A stretch of DNA of 64,000 bases from 34-65-8 sp046294735. Lineage in GTDB: Bacteria; Pseudomonadota; Alphaproteobacteria; Sphingomonadales; Sphingomonadaceae. The translations under genes were made by a program, and so were the position numbers. This document shows positions 1 to 8,689 of this stretch, in pieces. The notes below the pieces were generated by a model. The model did not search any database. It saw only the letters and a program-made list of their open reading frames with translations, and was not told the DNA's origin. The stretch is from contig JBKBKB010000001.1 in the NCBI GenBank assembly GCA_046294735.1, positions 62,001 through 126,000 on the forward strand, written 5' to 3'. Each line of letters opens with the position of its first letter. The stretch's first letter is position 1.

Positions 1-1392
1 GCCGTAGGGTGGCTTGAACCCGCCCAGCTTGGCGATGTCGATCCTTGGCTGATGGTAAACAGCGCGGGCATGGCTGAACTCGCGGAAGCCCTCGATGGCG
101 TGGTAGGAACCGATACCCGAAGGCCCGACCCCGCCGAACGGCAGGTCTTCCATCGAGACATGGAAAATCACATCGTTGGTGGTGACGCCGCCGGAAATGG
201 TGCGGGTCAGCACCCGTTCCTGCTCGCCCTTGTCCTCACCGAAGTAATAGAGGCCCAGCGGCCGGTCGTTCTCGTTGATGTAGCTGATCGCATCATCGAC
301 CTGCCGGTAGGTCTTGACCGGCAGAACCGGACCGAAGATTTCCTCCTGCATCGCCTGCATGTCATCGCTGACGTTGCGCAGGATAGTCAGCGGCATCTTG
401 CGCACGTTGGCGTTGCCGAAATCCTCGTTCGCGGGATTGACCTCGATCACCTCGGCCCCCTTGTCGCGGGCATCGGCAACCATCGACTGGAGCCGGTCGA
501 AGTGGCGGTCGCTTACCACCGAGGCATAGTCATCGTTGTTGAGCAGGGTCGGATACATGTTGCGCACGCCCAGCTCGACCGCAGCAATGGCGCCATCTTC
601 CATGTCCTCGGGCACCATCAGATAGTCCGGGGCCAGGCAAATCTGCCCGGCGTTCATCATCTTGCCCAGCGCGATCCGTTCGCCAGCCCGGGTAAGATCG
701 GCGCTGCGGCCCAGGATTACCGGGCTCTTGCCGCCCAGTTCCAGCGTGACGGGGCACAGGTTCTTCGCCGCAGCCTCCATTACCCGGCGCCCGGTGGCTG
801 TCGAGCCGGTGAACACCAGATGATCGAACGGCAGGCTGGAGAACGCTGCCGCAACTTCCGGGCCGCCGGTGAACAGCGCGACCTCTTCCTCGGCAAAGTA
901 CTTGGCCACGGCCTCGCCCATGATAGCGCTGGTCCGCTCGGTGAACTCGCTCGGCTTGATCATGGCGCGGTTGCCCGCGGCAAGCACCTGCATCAGCGGA
1001 CCGAAAGCAAGCTGCACCGGGAAGTTCCAGGGACTGAGAATGCCGATCACGCCTTTTGGTTCATACCGCACTTCGGCCCTGGCACCGAGCAGGCCGAGCG
1101 GAAACTGGACTTTGCGCCTTTCGGCCTTCGACCAGCTGTCGATATGCTTAAGCGCATGCTTGCCCGCGCCGACAGTGGCGGCAATGTCAGTCAGCATCGA
1201 CTGGTGCACGGAACGATTGCCGAAATCCGCAGCCATGGCCCGGGCCAGTTCATCGCCGCGATCACTTACCATTGCCATTGCCCGCTTGATCCGGTCCTTG
1301 CGCACCGAAACCGGTTCGGGCCTGGCAGCGGTAAAGGCATCGCGCTGCTTTTTCAGCGTCGCTTCGAGTTCAATCTTGCGGTCATCGGCCAT
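1..1392 (-). CDS. Coniferyl-aldehyde-type NAD(P) aldehyde dehydrogenase (3' end outside window)
   Basis: The reverse strand reads as one open frame from an ATG at 1392 to the window edge, 464 codons with no stop, so the C-terminus is missing. The product oxidises an aldehyde to the acid with NAD(P). Visible motifs are SPWNFP near residue 120, FTGSTATG in the cofactor site, the general base in LELGGKSP (Glu218) and the nucleophile in NAGQICLAP (Cys252), followed by EEIFGPVLPV. The overall pattern, including the GGVTTND and PFGGVGPSGIG segments, matches the coniferyl-aldehyde dehydrogenase group. That substrate is a family label only. The gene is divergent from the thiolase. A long open frame on the opposite strand is its shadow. 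Confidence 0.9.
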   Translation of the reverse strand, partial: MADDRKIELEATLKKQRDAFTAARPEPVSVRKDRIKRAMAMVSDRGDELARAMAADFGNRSVHQSMLTDIAATVGAGKHALKHIDSWSKAERRKVQFPLGLLGARAEVRYEPKGVIGILSPWNFPVQLAFGPLMQVLAAGNRAMIKPSEFTERTSAIMGEAVAKYFAEEEVALFTGGPEVAAAFSSLPFDHLVFTGSTATGRRVMEAAAKNLCPVTLELGGKSPVILGRSADLTRAGERIALGKMMNAGQICLAPDYLMVPEDMEDGAIAAVELGVRNMYPTLLNNDDYASVVSDRHFDRLQSMVADARDKGAEVIEVNPANEDFGNANVRKMPLTILRNVSDDMQAMQEEIFGPVLPVKTYRQVDDAISYINENDRPLGLYYFGEDKGEQERVLTRTISGGVTTNDVIFHVSMEDLPFGGVGPSGIGSYHAIEGFREFSHARAVYHQPRIDIAKLGGFKPPYG

Positions 1393-1494
1393 GACAATTC
1401 TCCCGAGTTTCGATTTGCGACCTTTTTCCACTATAGGGCCGAAGATGACAAGCGCGCTTTGAGGGCGGGTAGAAACCCTACGACTCTCGGCGCA

Positions 1495-1523
1495 TTGCCA
1501 TTGCCGCAGTGCAGCATTAAAAG
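1495..1523 (+). promoter_or_regulatory. Candidate sigma-70 promoter for the thiolase gene
   Basis: TTGCCA (1495-1500) is separated by 17 nt from TAAAAG (1518-1523). A purine-rich ribosome site GGAAGG (1547-1552) stands seven bases before the ATG at 1560. Assigned by eye from consensus and spacing only. Confidence 0.4.
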
Positions 1524-1559
1524 CCGTCCAAACGTAGCTACCCCACGGAAGGTTTCCTC

Positions 1560-2756
1560 ATGGCCCAGTTCTCCGCCGCCGATCCGGTCGTCATCTTGTC
1601 CTTTGCCCGCACCCCGATGGGCGGAATGCAGGGCGCGCTGTCCGATGTCAGCGCGACTGACCTGGGCGCTACGGCAGTTAAGGCCGCAGTGGAGCGTTCG
1701 GGCGTGGCGCCTGACGCTTTCGATCGGGTCTACATGGGCTGTGTGCTACCAGCAGGGCTGGGCCAGGCCCCTGCCCGCCAGGCCACGATCAAGGCGGGGC
1801 TGCCCCGCTCGGTCCAGGCGACCACGGTCAACAAGGTCTGCGGTTCGGGCATGCAGACCGTGATCATGGGCGCAGAGGCGCTGGCCAGCGGCACTGTCGA
1901 TTATGTGGTCGCTGGCGGAATGGAGAGCATGACCAATGCCCCCTACCTGCTCAAAAAGCATCGTTCGGGCGCGCGGATCGGGCATGATACGGCCTACGAC
2001 CATATGTTTCTCGACGGGCTGGAGGATGCCTATGAGGCCGGCCGGGCGATGGGCACCTTCGCACAGGATACTGCCGATGCCTATCAGCTGACCCGCGAGG
2101 ACATGGACGGCTTCTCGATCGAGTCGCTGCGCCGCGCCAATGCCGCGATTGCTTCGGGCGCATTTGCCGACGAGGTCGTGCCAGTAACCGTGGTGAGCCG
2201 CGCCGGCGAAGTGACGGTCGATACCGACGAACAGCCCGGCAAGGGCAAGCCGGACAAGATCCCGACCTTGCGCGCCGCTTTTGCCAAGGACGGCACGATC
2301 ACGGCCGCCACCTCCAGCTCGATTTCGGACGGGGCCGCCGCCGTGGTGCTGACCCGCGCCAGTCTGGCTGCCGCCAACGGGCAGACCCCGATTGCAAGTG
2401 TGGTCGCCATGGCCGCGCACGCTCAGGAGCCGAAGGACTTTACCGTCGCCCCCGTTGGCGCGATCCACAAGGTGCTCAACCGCGCAGGCTGGTCGGTCGA
2501 CGATGTCGACCTGTGGGAAGTGAACGAGGCCTTCGCCTGTGTTGCCATGTTCGCCATGCGCGACATCGGCATCCCGCATGACCGCATCAATGTAAACGGC
2601 GGCGCGACCGCGCTGGGCCATCCGATCGGCGCCAGCGGCACACGGATCATCGTCACCCTGCTCAACGCTCTCAGGAACCAGGGCAAGAAGCGCGGCGTGG
2701 CCAGCCTGTGCATCGGCGGCGGCGAGGCGACCGCGATTGCGGTTGAGCTGGCCTAG
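1560..2756 (+). CDS. Acetyl-CoA C-acyltransferase (thiolase)
   Basis: A 398-residue type II thiolase, full length for the family. It condenses two acetyl-CoA to acetoacetyl-CoA, or cleaves 3-ketoacyl-CoA in the reverse direction. The acyl-enzyme cysteine is Cys94 in KVCGSGMQ. The catalytic pair near the C-terminus is His354 in ALGHPIGASG and Cys384 in CIGGGEA, and NEAFA is also present. It could serve polyhydroxybutyrate synthesis, ketone-body or amino-acid degradation. No phaB or phaC lies nearby, so atoB and phaA cannot be told apart. Its stop overlaps the stop of the convergent MFS gene by 3 nt. Confidence 0.93.
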   Translation: MAQFSAADPVVILSFARTPMGGMQGALSDVSATDLGATAVKAAVERSGVAPDAFDRVYMGCVLPAGLGQAPARQATIKAGLPRSVQATTVNKVCGSGMQTVIMGAEALASGTVDYVVAGGMESMTNAPYLLKKHRSGARIGHDTAYDHMFLDGLEDAYEAGRAMGTFAQDTADAYQLTREDMDGFSIESLRRANAAIASGAFADEVVPVTVVSRAGEVTVDTDEQPGKGKPDKIPTLRAAFAKDGTITAATSSSISDGAAAVVLTRASLAAANGQTPIASVVAMAAHAQEPKDFTVAPVGAIHKVLNRAGWSVDDVDLWEVNEAFACVAMFAMRDIGIPHDRINVNGGATALGHPIGASGTRIIVTLLNALRNQGKKRGVASLCIGGGEATAIAVELA

Positions 2757-4042
2757 TCCTTCTGGTCCAGTTCCTCGTTCAGCCTCAGGCTCGCGCGCCA
2801 GAAGAAGAACGCCGGGATCAGACCGAGAAACGCCGCGCCATAGAGTACATAGCGCACGCTTTCGGCGCCGAAGCTCGGTTGCAGCCAGTCTGACAGCATC
2901 CCGAAGAACAGCGGCCCCAGCCCCAGACCGATCAGATTCTGGAAGAACAGCAGCGTGGCCGCTGCGATTGCGCGCGATCGGATCGGCACCAGCCCCTGGG
3001 CCGCCGAATAGACCGGGCCGTAATAGAGCGAATTGCACAGCGTAGGGATGATCAGCAACGCCAGGGCAATCGGCCAGGTCGGCGCTTGATAGGCGAGGAA
3101 CGCAATCGGCGCGGCTATGGCCATGCCCACTGCCGGTGCTGTCAGCACATGGCGGCGATTGATCGCACCATACTTGTCGGCCAACCAGCCGCCCAGAAAC
3201 GTGCCCGCCACACCGGCCAGGCCATTGATGATCCCGAACCAGAATCCGACCTCGCCCGGCGTCAGCTCGTGGGTGCGCTGGAAGAAGATCGTGGTCCAGG
3301 TGGTCTTGCCATAAGCCAGGAAGGCCGCGGTCGAACCGGCAAGCAGCAGCAGCACGAATGCCCGCGATCCCATAACTGACCGGATCGCCTGGCCAAGCGG
3401 CATTTCCGGCGGTGAACCGGCTTTGGTCGGCTTAAGCAGCCCTTCGTACCGTGGTTCGCGCAGCACGAACCAGACCACCAGCGCAAGCGCAACGCCCGGT
3501 AGGCCAACCGCCAGGAACGCCTGGCGCCAGCCCAGCCAGTCAGCCAGGACGCCGCCGATCACCATGCCCAGCAACGAACCGATCGGAATACCGAGCGAAT
3601 AGAATGCGATTGCGGAACTGCGCTTGTCAGGCGGCACCATGTCGGAAATGAGCGAGTGAGCCGGTGGTGTGCAGCCTGCTTCGCCCACCCCGACCCCGAT
3701 CCGGGCGAGCAGCAACTGCCAGTAGTTCTGTGCCAGTCCGCACAGAGCCGTCATTAACGACCACATTGCCAGCGCTACCGCGATCAGGCGCGGCCGGTGA
3801 GTGGTCGCCCGGTCAGCGTAGCGGGCGATCGGCAGGCCAAGTGCGGTATAGAACAGGGCGAACGCCAGCCCGGTCATCAGGCCTATCTGGGTATCGGACA
3901 AGTTAAGGTCACGCGCGATCGGCTCGGCCAGGATATTGACGATCTGCCGATCGATGAAATTGAAGATGTAGACGATCAGCAGGATCCACAGCGTGACCCG
4001 AACGGTGCGGACCGGTGCACCCGGCGGCGCGGCTGTTGCCAT
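2753..4042 (-). CDS. MFS transporter
   Basis: A 429-residue integral membrane protein with about twelve hydrophobic segments. Near the N-terminus is FNFIDRQIVNILAEPI, typical of the sugar-phosphate/anion-symporter-like MFS group often called Spinster-like in sphingomonads. The MFS loop signature appears as ARYADRATTHRPRL after helix 2, and ARIGVGVGEAGCTPPA is the helix 4-5 motif of this group. The substrate cannot be read from sequence. Proton-coupled uptake or export of an organic anion is plausible. It sits convergent to the thiolase and stands alone. Confidence 0.9.
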   Translation of the reverse strand: MATAAPPGAPVRTVRVTLWILLIVYIFNFIDRQIVNILAEPIARDLNLSDTQIGLMTGLAFALFYTALGLPIARYADRATTHRPRLIAVALAMWSLMTALCGLAQNYWQLLLARIGVGVGEAGCTPPAHSLISDMVPPDKRSSAIAFYSLGIPIGSLLGMVIGGVLADWLGWRQAFLAVGLPGVALALVVWFVLREPRYEGLLKPTKAGSPPEMPLGQAIRSVMGSRAFVLLLLAGSTAAFLAYGKTTWTTIFFQRTHELTPGEVGFWFGIINGLAGVAGTFLGGWLADKYGAINRRHVLTAPAVGMAIAAPIAFLAYQAPTWPIALALLIIPTLCNSLYYGPVYSAAQGLVPIRSRAIAAATLLFFQNLIGLGLGPLFFGMLSDWLQPSFGAESVRYVLYGAAFLGLIPAFFFWRASLRLNEELDQKD

Positions 4043-4133
4043 GCGCTCAATACTCCCAGATTTATCGATTTTTCGTTATGAGGGTTCAGACCGAAATGAC
4101 GTTCCCCCAGCACAACCCGCAGGTCAAGCGTCT

Positions 4134-5153
4134 TCAGTAGGCGTCGACAGCCCTGAACAGCGCCCGGACCTGCTCCCGCTCATCCAACGACAGCTCCGGC
4201 CGCCAGACATCGAAGATCACCACCAGGCGATCCTGTGCGGCGTTGTTCCACGCTTCATGCTCCACGGTGTCGTCGAACAGGATGATCTTGCCATATTCCC
4301 ACGCGCGGGTGCTGCTGCCGACCCGCAAGGCGCCATTGCCGGGGACAATCAACGGCAGATGGCAGATCAGCCGGGTGTTGATCATGCCCGTGTGCGGCGG
4401 AATCCGCGATCCCGCGCGCAGCAGCGAGAACATGACCGACGGTGCCCGGTCAGGGATATCGCACAGCGGGGCATGGCCGGATATGGTCTGCCAGGCAACC
4501 GGGGCCAGCGCTGTGCGATCGGCCACGGGCCTGCCCTTGTCGGTAAGATCAAGCGTGCTCCATGACGGATCTTCCAGCAGGCCATGGACATCGCCTTGCG
4601 GACGATCCTGGGCCCGCTTGACGTAGGGGCCGAACCCGCTGCCCGCAGCAAGCAGCGTGACGGCTTCCTGCCGGATCGCATCGCTTGCCGCCTCGATCCC
4701 GGCGCGCCAGTGATGGCCCGCCGGATCAGCGTACTCCAGATGCGGCAAATCGGGATAGAAATACATGTTCGGCAATTGCGGATAGCGCTCGCTGACAGGT
4801 TCGCGCGGTTGCTCCCCGAACATGATCGCCAGCGACTTTGCAAAGCGTGGATGCATCGCCGATCGGGTTATGCCTTCGTCCGCCAGTCCATCAAGGATCG
4901 CCTGACGGAACCTTTGCGCCAGCCAATCGGTCGCTGCGCGCGCCCGACGCACTGCTTCGGCTGATACCGGAATGCCCGCCTCGGTCAGACGCAGTACCTG
5001 ACCGTAATAGGCATTTGCGGCGCGATGGTCCCCGGCCAGCATCCGATGGTCTGCCTTGGCGAGCATGGCGACGGCATCGCGGTTGTCGGCGGTGAGGCGC
5101 TGTTCGGCTTCGGTCTCGCTGAGCGCGGGCGCAGGGAGGGCAAGATCGGTCAT
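4134..5153 (-). CDS. Aspartyl/asparaginyl beta-hydroxylase domain protein with N-terminal TPR-like region
   Basis: A 339-residue protein. Residues about 28-60 (LAKADHRMLAGDHRAANAYY and following) look like one or two TPR-type helical hairpins. The C-terminal half (about 160-330) is an Fe(II)/2-oxoglutarate AspH/LpxO-type double-stranded beta helix. It has PPHTGMINTRL (His254), the VEHEAWN box (His299) and Arg309 as the likely 2-oxoglutarate contact. The family hydroxylates Asp/Asn side chains or lipid A acyl chains. There is no membrane helix, so a protein or peptide substrate is more likely than lipid A. The ATG overlaps the upstream DUF1343 stop as ATGA, so the two are probably translationally coupled. 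Confidence 0.85.
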   Translation of the reverse strand: MTDLALPAPALSETEAEQRLTADNRDAVAMLAKADHRMLAGDHRAANAYYGQVLRLTEAGIPVSAEAVRRARAATDWLAQRFRQAILDGLADEGITRSAMHPRFAKSLAIMFGEQPREPVSERYPQLPNMYFYPDLPHLEYADPAGHHWRAGIEAASDAIRQEAVTLLAAGSGFGPYVKRAQDRPQGDVHGLLEDPSWSTLDLTDKGRPVADRTALAPVAWQTISGHAPLCDIPDRAPSVMFSLLRAGSRIPPHTGMINTRLICHLPLIVPGNGALRVGSSTRAWEYGKIILFDDTVEHEAWNNAAQDRLVVIFDVWRPELSLDEREQVRALFRAVDAY

Positions 5154-6355
5154 GGGTAGATCAGGTGCTCGCGGACCATGGCAACCCAGCTGGCCTCGTC
5201 ATTGCTGGCCAGGCTGTCGAGATCGTGCGGGGTGGCAGCAGGGTCATCGACCCATTCCCGTAAAGCCGGGCCGCCATTGATGACGTCGATCGCCAGCCGG
5301 CCGAACTCGTATTCGTAAGGGAAATCGCGCCACAGGTCGTAATCTGTATGCAGGCGCCGGATCGCCTTGAAGGCAAGCGCCTGGAGACGCCACGGGCGGA
5401 ACGCCTGGTGGGTGTAGAAGCGCTGCTCGGCATGGATCATCAGTGCGCTGCACAATTGCCCCGAATGCTTGTGGAACGTCGGCGTGAACCAGCATTCGCG
5501 CAGCGCGCATCCGGCCAGCCATTCCGGGGCCAGCCGGGCCAATTCAACCAAAACGGCCCGCGCATCGAGGTCTGGCGCACCGAACAGGACCTCCAGCGGG
5601 CGGGTCGTGCCGCGTCCCTCGCTCAGCGTGGTCCCTTCGAGCATCACCGTCCCGCCATAGGCGCGGGCCATGTTGACGTTCGCAGCATTGGGACTGGGGT
5701 TGATCCAGACCCGGTCTTCCGGCCAGCCGTGGCCCGGCCCATCGGGCTGCCACCCTTCCATTGCAATCACGCGGTAATCGACATCCAGTGCGAAATGATC
5801 GACGAACCAGCGCCCCATCTCGCCCATGGTCAACCCGTGGCGCATCGGCATTGGCGCTGCTCCGACGAAGCTCTCCTGCCCCGGCACCAGCAGAGTTCCT
5901 TCGACCGGGCGCCCGGCGGGATTGGGACGGTCCAGCACCCACACGCTCTTGCCGTGTCTTGCGCCCTCTTCCAGCAGGTAGAGCAACGTCGTGACGAAGG
6001 TGTAGATCCGGCAACCAAGGTCCTGCAGGTCGAACAGGAATACGTCCGCCGTCGACATCATCTGCCCGGTCGGGCGGCGCACCTGGCCATAGAGGCTGAA
6101 CACGGGAATGCCGTAGCTCGGGTCGTGCTCGTCCTCAGTCTCGACCATGTTGTCCTGCTTGTCACCCTTGAGCCCGTGCTGCGGGCCGAAAGCCGAGGTC
6201 ACATTGACACCCGCCGCGATCAGCGCGTCGAGACTGTGGGCGAGGTCGGCAGTCACAGACGCCGGATGGGCCACCAGCGCAACCCGCCGCCCCTCAAGCT
6301 GGCTCAGCAGGCCGGGGTCAGCCAGCAGCCGGTCAATCCCGAACCGAACGTTCAT
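5150..6355 (-). CDS. DUF1343 family protein (NamZ-type exo-beta-N-acetylmuramidase candidate)
   Basis: A 401-residue protein starting MNVRFGIDRLLA. The frame is open further upstream, but this ATG overlaps the DOMON gene stop as ATGA. Family signatures are GPQHGLKGDKQDNM, LFDLQDLGCRIYTF, VLDRPNP and EGTTLSEGRGTTRP. DUF1343 proteins include NamZ of Bacillus and Bacteroidetes, which removes terminal N-acetylmuramic acid from peptidoglycan fragments. I see no signal peptide, so the protein is probably cytoplasmic and would act on imported muropeptides if it has that activity. The function is transferred from the family. What the sequence itself shows is the fold family and the operon position. 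Confidence 0.85.
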   Translation of the reverse strand: MNVRFGIDRLLADPGLLSQLEGRRVALVAHPASVTADLAHSLDALIAAGVNVTSAFGPQHGLKGDKQDNMVETEDEHDPSYGIPVFSLYGQVRRPTGQMMSTADVFLFDLQDLGCRIYTFVTTLLYLLEEGARHGKSVWVLDRPNPAGRPVEGTLLVPGQESFVGAAPMPMRHGLTMGEMGRWFVDHFALDVDYRVIAMEGWQPDGPGHGWPEDRVWINPSPNAANVNMARAYGGTVMLEGTTLSEGRGTTRPLEVLFGAPDLDARAVLVELARLAPEWLAGCALRECWFTPTFHKHSGQLCSALMIHAEQRFYTHQAFRPWRLQALAFKAIRRLHTDYDLWRDFPYEYEFGRLAIDVINGGPALREWVDDPAATPHDLDSLASNDEASWVAMVREHLIYP

Positions 6356-6873
6356 GGCTTCTCCTCCAGGGTGACTGCCCGGCAGATCTCGGCATGAAAG
6401 TCGGGCCTGCCCGCCGGGAAGGCCAGCGCCCAATACTGGATATTGCCCTCAATGTCCTCGATCACGGCGTTCAGGGCAACCCGGGCCGGCAGTAGCAAGG
6501 GCGTGGTGACAGCGGCTTCCAAGACCAGTTCGTGGTCGCTGCGCGAACAGGCGATGGCGATGGCGTCCACCGGCCCGTTACGCCCGTTCTGGCGGACATC
6601 ATCGAAGTCGTAGCTGGCCCAGCGGCTTGACGGGGCGAAGTTGAACTCGCGGTAGAACGTGCCGCCGAGCGGCTGCCAGAAGACTTCGAAGCAGGTCGTC
6701 TGCCACAGGAAATCGGTCCTATCGCTGATCGCGTGCTGCGGCACCCTAACCCGGGCAATATCGCCTTGAGCGCTGAACTGGGCACGACCGCCGCCAGCGG
6801 TCGGTTCGAAGGTGGCCCGCAGGCTCGTGACTGGCCCAGGCGCACAGTCAGGGTGGAGGATAAGCTGGTGCAT
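6352..6873 (-). CDS. DOMON-like domain protein
   Basis: A 173-residue protein starting MHQLILHPD. It matches the DOMON-like domain protein found in sphingomonads: FLWQTTCFEVFWQP, EFNFAPSSRWASYDFDDVR and YWALAFPAGRPDFH are its conserved blocks. DOMON folds are beta sandwiches that bind sugars or haem, but no ligand can be assigned here. There is no export signal. It is first in an operon with the DUF1343 protein and the hydroxylase, and it is divergent from tyrS. The longer open frame upstream is antisense to tyrS and was not used. Confidence 0.8.
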   Translation of the reverse strand: MHQLILHPDCAPGPVTSLRATFEPTAGGGRAQFSAQGDIARVRVPQHAISDRTDFLWQTTCFEVFWQPLGGTFYREFNFAPSSRWASYDFDDVRQNGRNGPVDAIAIACSRSDHELVLEAAVTTPLLLPARVALNAVIEDIEGNIQYWALAFPAGRPDFHAEICRAVTLEEKP

Positions 6874-6916
6874 CGGGCCTAGCCTTTGGCCCAAGCCCGG
6901 GCCGCTCGCAAGGCAC

Positions 6917-6945
6917 TTGGGAAAGCGCCCGCGCACTGCTAATGG
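6917..6945 (+). promoter_or_regulatory. Candidate tyrS promoter, nearly leaderless
   Basis: TTGGGA (6917-6922) and TAATGG (6940-6945) are 17 nt apart in the 81-nt gap between the divergent DOMON and tyrS starts. Transcription would begin about three bases before the tyrS ATG, and no ribosome site precedes that ATG. By-eye call. Confidence 0.35.
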
Positions 6946-6954
6946 CGCGCCACC

Positions 6955-8184
6955 ATGACCAGTTACCAGTCCGACCTGCTGCGCCTGCTCGACGAGCGGG
7001 GCTACATCCACCAGATGACCGACGCCGAAGGCCTCGATGCCCTCGCGAAGACCCAGGTCGTGCCTGGCTATATCGGCTTCGATGCGACCGCACCAAGCCT
7101 GCATGTTGGCAGCCTGGTGCAGATCATGATGCTGCGCCGGCTCCAGCAGACCGGGCACAAACCGGTCGTGGTCATGGGCGGCGGGACCACCCGGATCGGC
7201 GATCCCACCGGGCGAGACGAGAGCCGCAAGATGCTGACCGACGAAGCGATCGAGGCCAATATCGCCGGCATCCGCACCGTGTTCGAGAAGCTGCTTACCT
7301 TCGGTGACGGGCCCACGGATGCTGTCATGGTCAACAACCACGACTGGCTCGGCCAGCTCGGTTACATCGAATTGCTGCAGAAGGTCGGCACACATTTCAC
7401 CGTCAACCGGATGCTGAGCTTCGATTCGGTCCGCCTGAGGCTGGAACGGGAACAGCCGATGACCTTCCTCGAATTCAACTATATGATCCTCCAGGGCTAT
7501 GACTTCCGCCATCTGTCGCTGGATATGGGCGTGCGCCTGCAGATGGGCGGCAGCGACCAGTGGGGCAACATCGTCAACGGGGTGGAACTGACCCGGCGGA
7601 TGGACGGACAGGAAGTGTTCGGCCTGACCACGCCGCTGCTGACCACGGCTGACGGCGCCAAGATGGGCAAGACCGCCGCCGGGGCCGTGTGGCTCAACGA
7701 AGGGCAGCTGCCCGGCTACGACTTCTGGCAATACTGGCGCAATTGCGATGACCGCGACGTGGGCAGGTTCCTGCGGCTGTTCACCGATCTGCCGCTGGAT
7801 GAAATCGCCCGGCTGGAGACACTTCAAGGCGCCGAGATCAACGCCGCCAAGGTGGTGTTGGCCAACGAAGTGACAGCGCTGGTTCGCAGCCGGGCCGTCG
7901 CCGAATCCGCCGAAGTGACCGCGCGCGAAACCTTTGCAGGGGGCGGCGCCGGGAACGATCTTCCCACTCTCTCGCTCGGCAGGGATGGCATGCGAATCGG
8001 CACTATCCTGACCGAACTGGGCTTCACCGCTTCCAACGGTGAGGCGAAACGCAAGATCGCTGAACAGGCCGTCCGCCTTGACGGGGAACTGGTCAGCGAT
8101 CCGGCCTTGCTGGTTGCTGCGGCGGCGGGATCCGAAATCAAGCTCAGCCTGGGCAAGAAAAAGCACGCCGTGCTGCTGCCCTGA
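6955..8184 (+). CDS. tyrS: Tyrosine--tRNA ligase
   Basis: A 409-residue class I aminoacyl-tRNA synthetase that charges tRNA-Tyr in the cytoplasm. The HIGH box appears as HVGS (from His50), the KMSKS loop as KMGKT (236-240), and the tyrosine-binding region contains QMGGSDQWGN. The last 60-70 residues (DGMRIGTILTELGF onward, with AVRLDGELV) form the S4-like RNA-binding domain. Length is normal for the bacterial enzyme. The ATG at 6955 lacks a clear Shine-Dalgarno sequence. Confidence 0.97.
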   Translation: MTSYQSDLLRLLDERGYIHQMTDAEGLDALAKTQVVPGYIGFDATAPSLHVGSLVQIMMLRRLQQTGHKPVVVMGGGTTRIGDPTGRDESRKMLTDEAIEANIAGIRTVFEKLLTFGDGPTDAVMVNNHDWLGQLGYIELLQKVGTHFTVNRMLSFDSVRLRLEREQPMTFLEFNYMILQGYDFRHLSLDMGVRLQMGGSDQWGNIVNGVELTRRMDGQEVFGLTTPLLTTADGAKMGKTAAGAVWLNEGQLPGYDFWQYWRNCDDRDVGRFLRLFTDLPLDEIARLETLQGAEINAAKVVLANEVTALVRSRAVAESAEVTARETFAGGGAGNDLPTLSLGRDGMRIGTILTELGFTASNGEAKRKIAEQAVRLDGELVSDPALLVAAAAGSEIKLSLGKKKHAVLLP

Positions 8185-8284
8185 TGCCGACTTTTGTGGT
8201 GGCCTGTTCAGCCCCCTTTACCAATTCGAAGCCTTTCTGCGTCATTAGGCGTGTTTGCAGTCACCAGTCGGGAGCCCTTTGCCT

Positions 8285-8623
8285 GTGACAGTTGGAGCAA
8301 CCCTTAGCGTAACCGATCTGCGTCGCGCAGCGCGGCACCCGGTCGATTATCCCGTGATCGGGGAACACCCGAATCGCGATGACATCAAGCTTCACATCTG
8401 CAATCTGTCCGCCCATGGCTTCATGATCGACAATGCTGCAGATCTCGTTCGCGGTGATCGGGTCATCATCCGGTTGCCGGTGGTCGGACGGATCGAGGCT
8501 TACGTGATCTGGGCGCGCGACGAGCGAGCAGGCTTCCAGTTCGAACGGATCATCCGGCTCGACGATTTTATCCTCATCATCGACCAGCTACAGCCAAATC
8601 CGCGCCTGCGCCGTTCGCGCTAG
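8285..8623 (+). CDS. PilZ domain protein
   Basis: A small single-domain protein. The PilZ signature is split as usual: an arginine-rich box (LRRAARHPVDYPV) followed by CNLSAHGFMIDN, in place of the (D/N)xSxxG motif, then a beta-barrel core VIIRLPVVGRIEAYVIWA. PilZ domains bind cyclic di-GMP and relay it to motility, polysaccharide or division machinery. The start is uncertain. GTG 8285 has a GGAG ten bases upstream, whereas the longer frame begins with TTG at 8255 without a good ribosome site. No partner gene is adjacent. Confidence 0.8.
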   Translation: MTVGATLSVTDLRRAARHPVDYPVIGEHPNRDDIKLHICNLSAHGFMIDNAADLVRGDRVIIRLPVVGRIEAYVIWARDERAGFQFERIIRLDDFILIIDQLQPNPRLRRSR

Positions 8624-8689
8624 CCTGGCTATTCCGGGTCCAAGAACCGGCACCTTTCCAAGTATCGCCCTCCCTGCCATGGGCGGTTC

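Noticed and set aside
52..1863. 603-codon plus-strand frame at the left edge
   Set aside because: It is antisense to the aldehyde dehydrogenase, whose active-site motifs are complete on the minus strand, and it runs into the thiolase gene in another frame.
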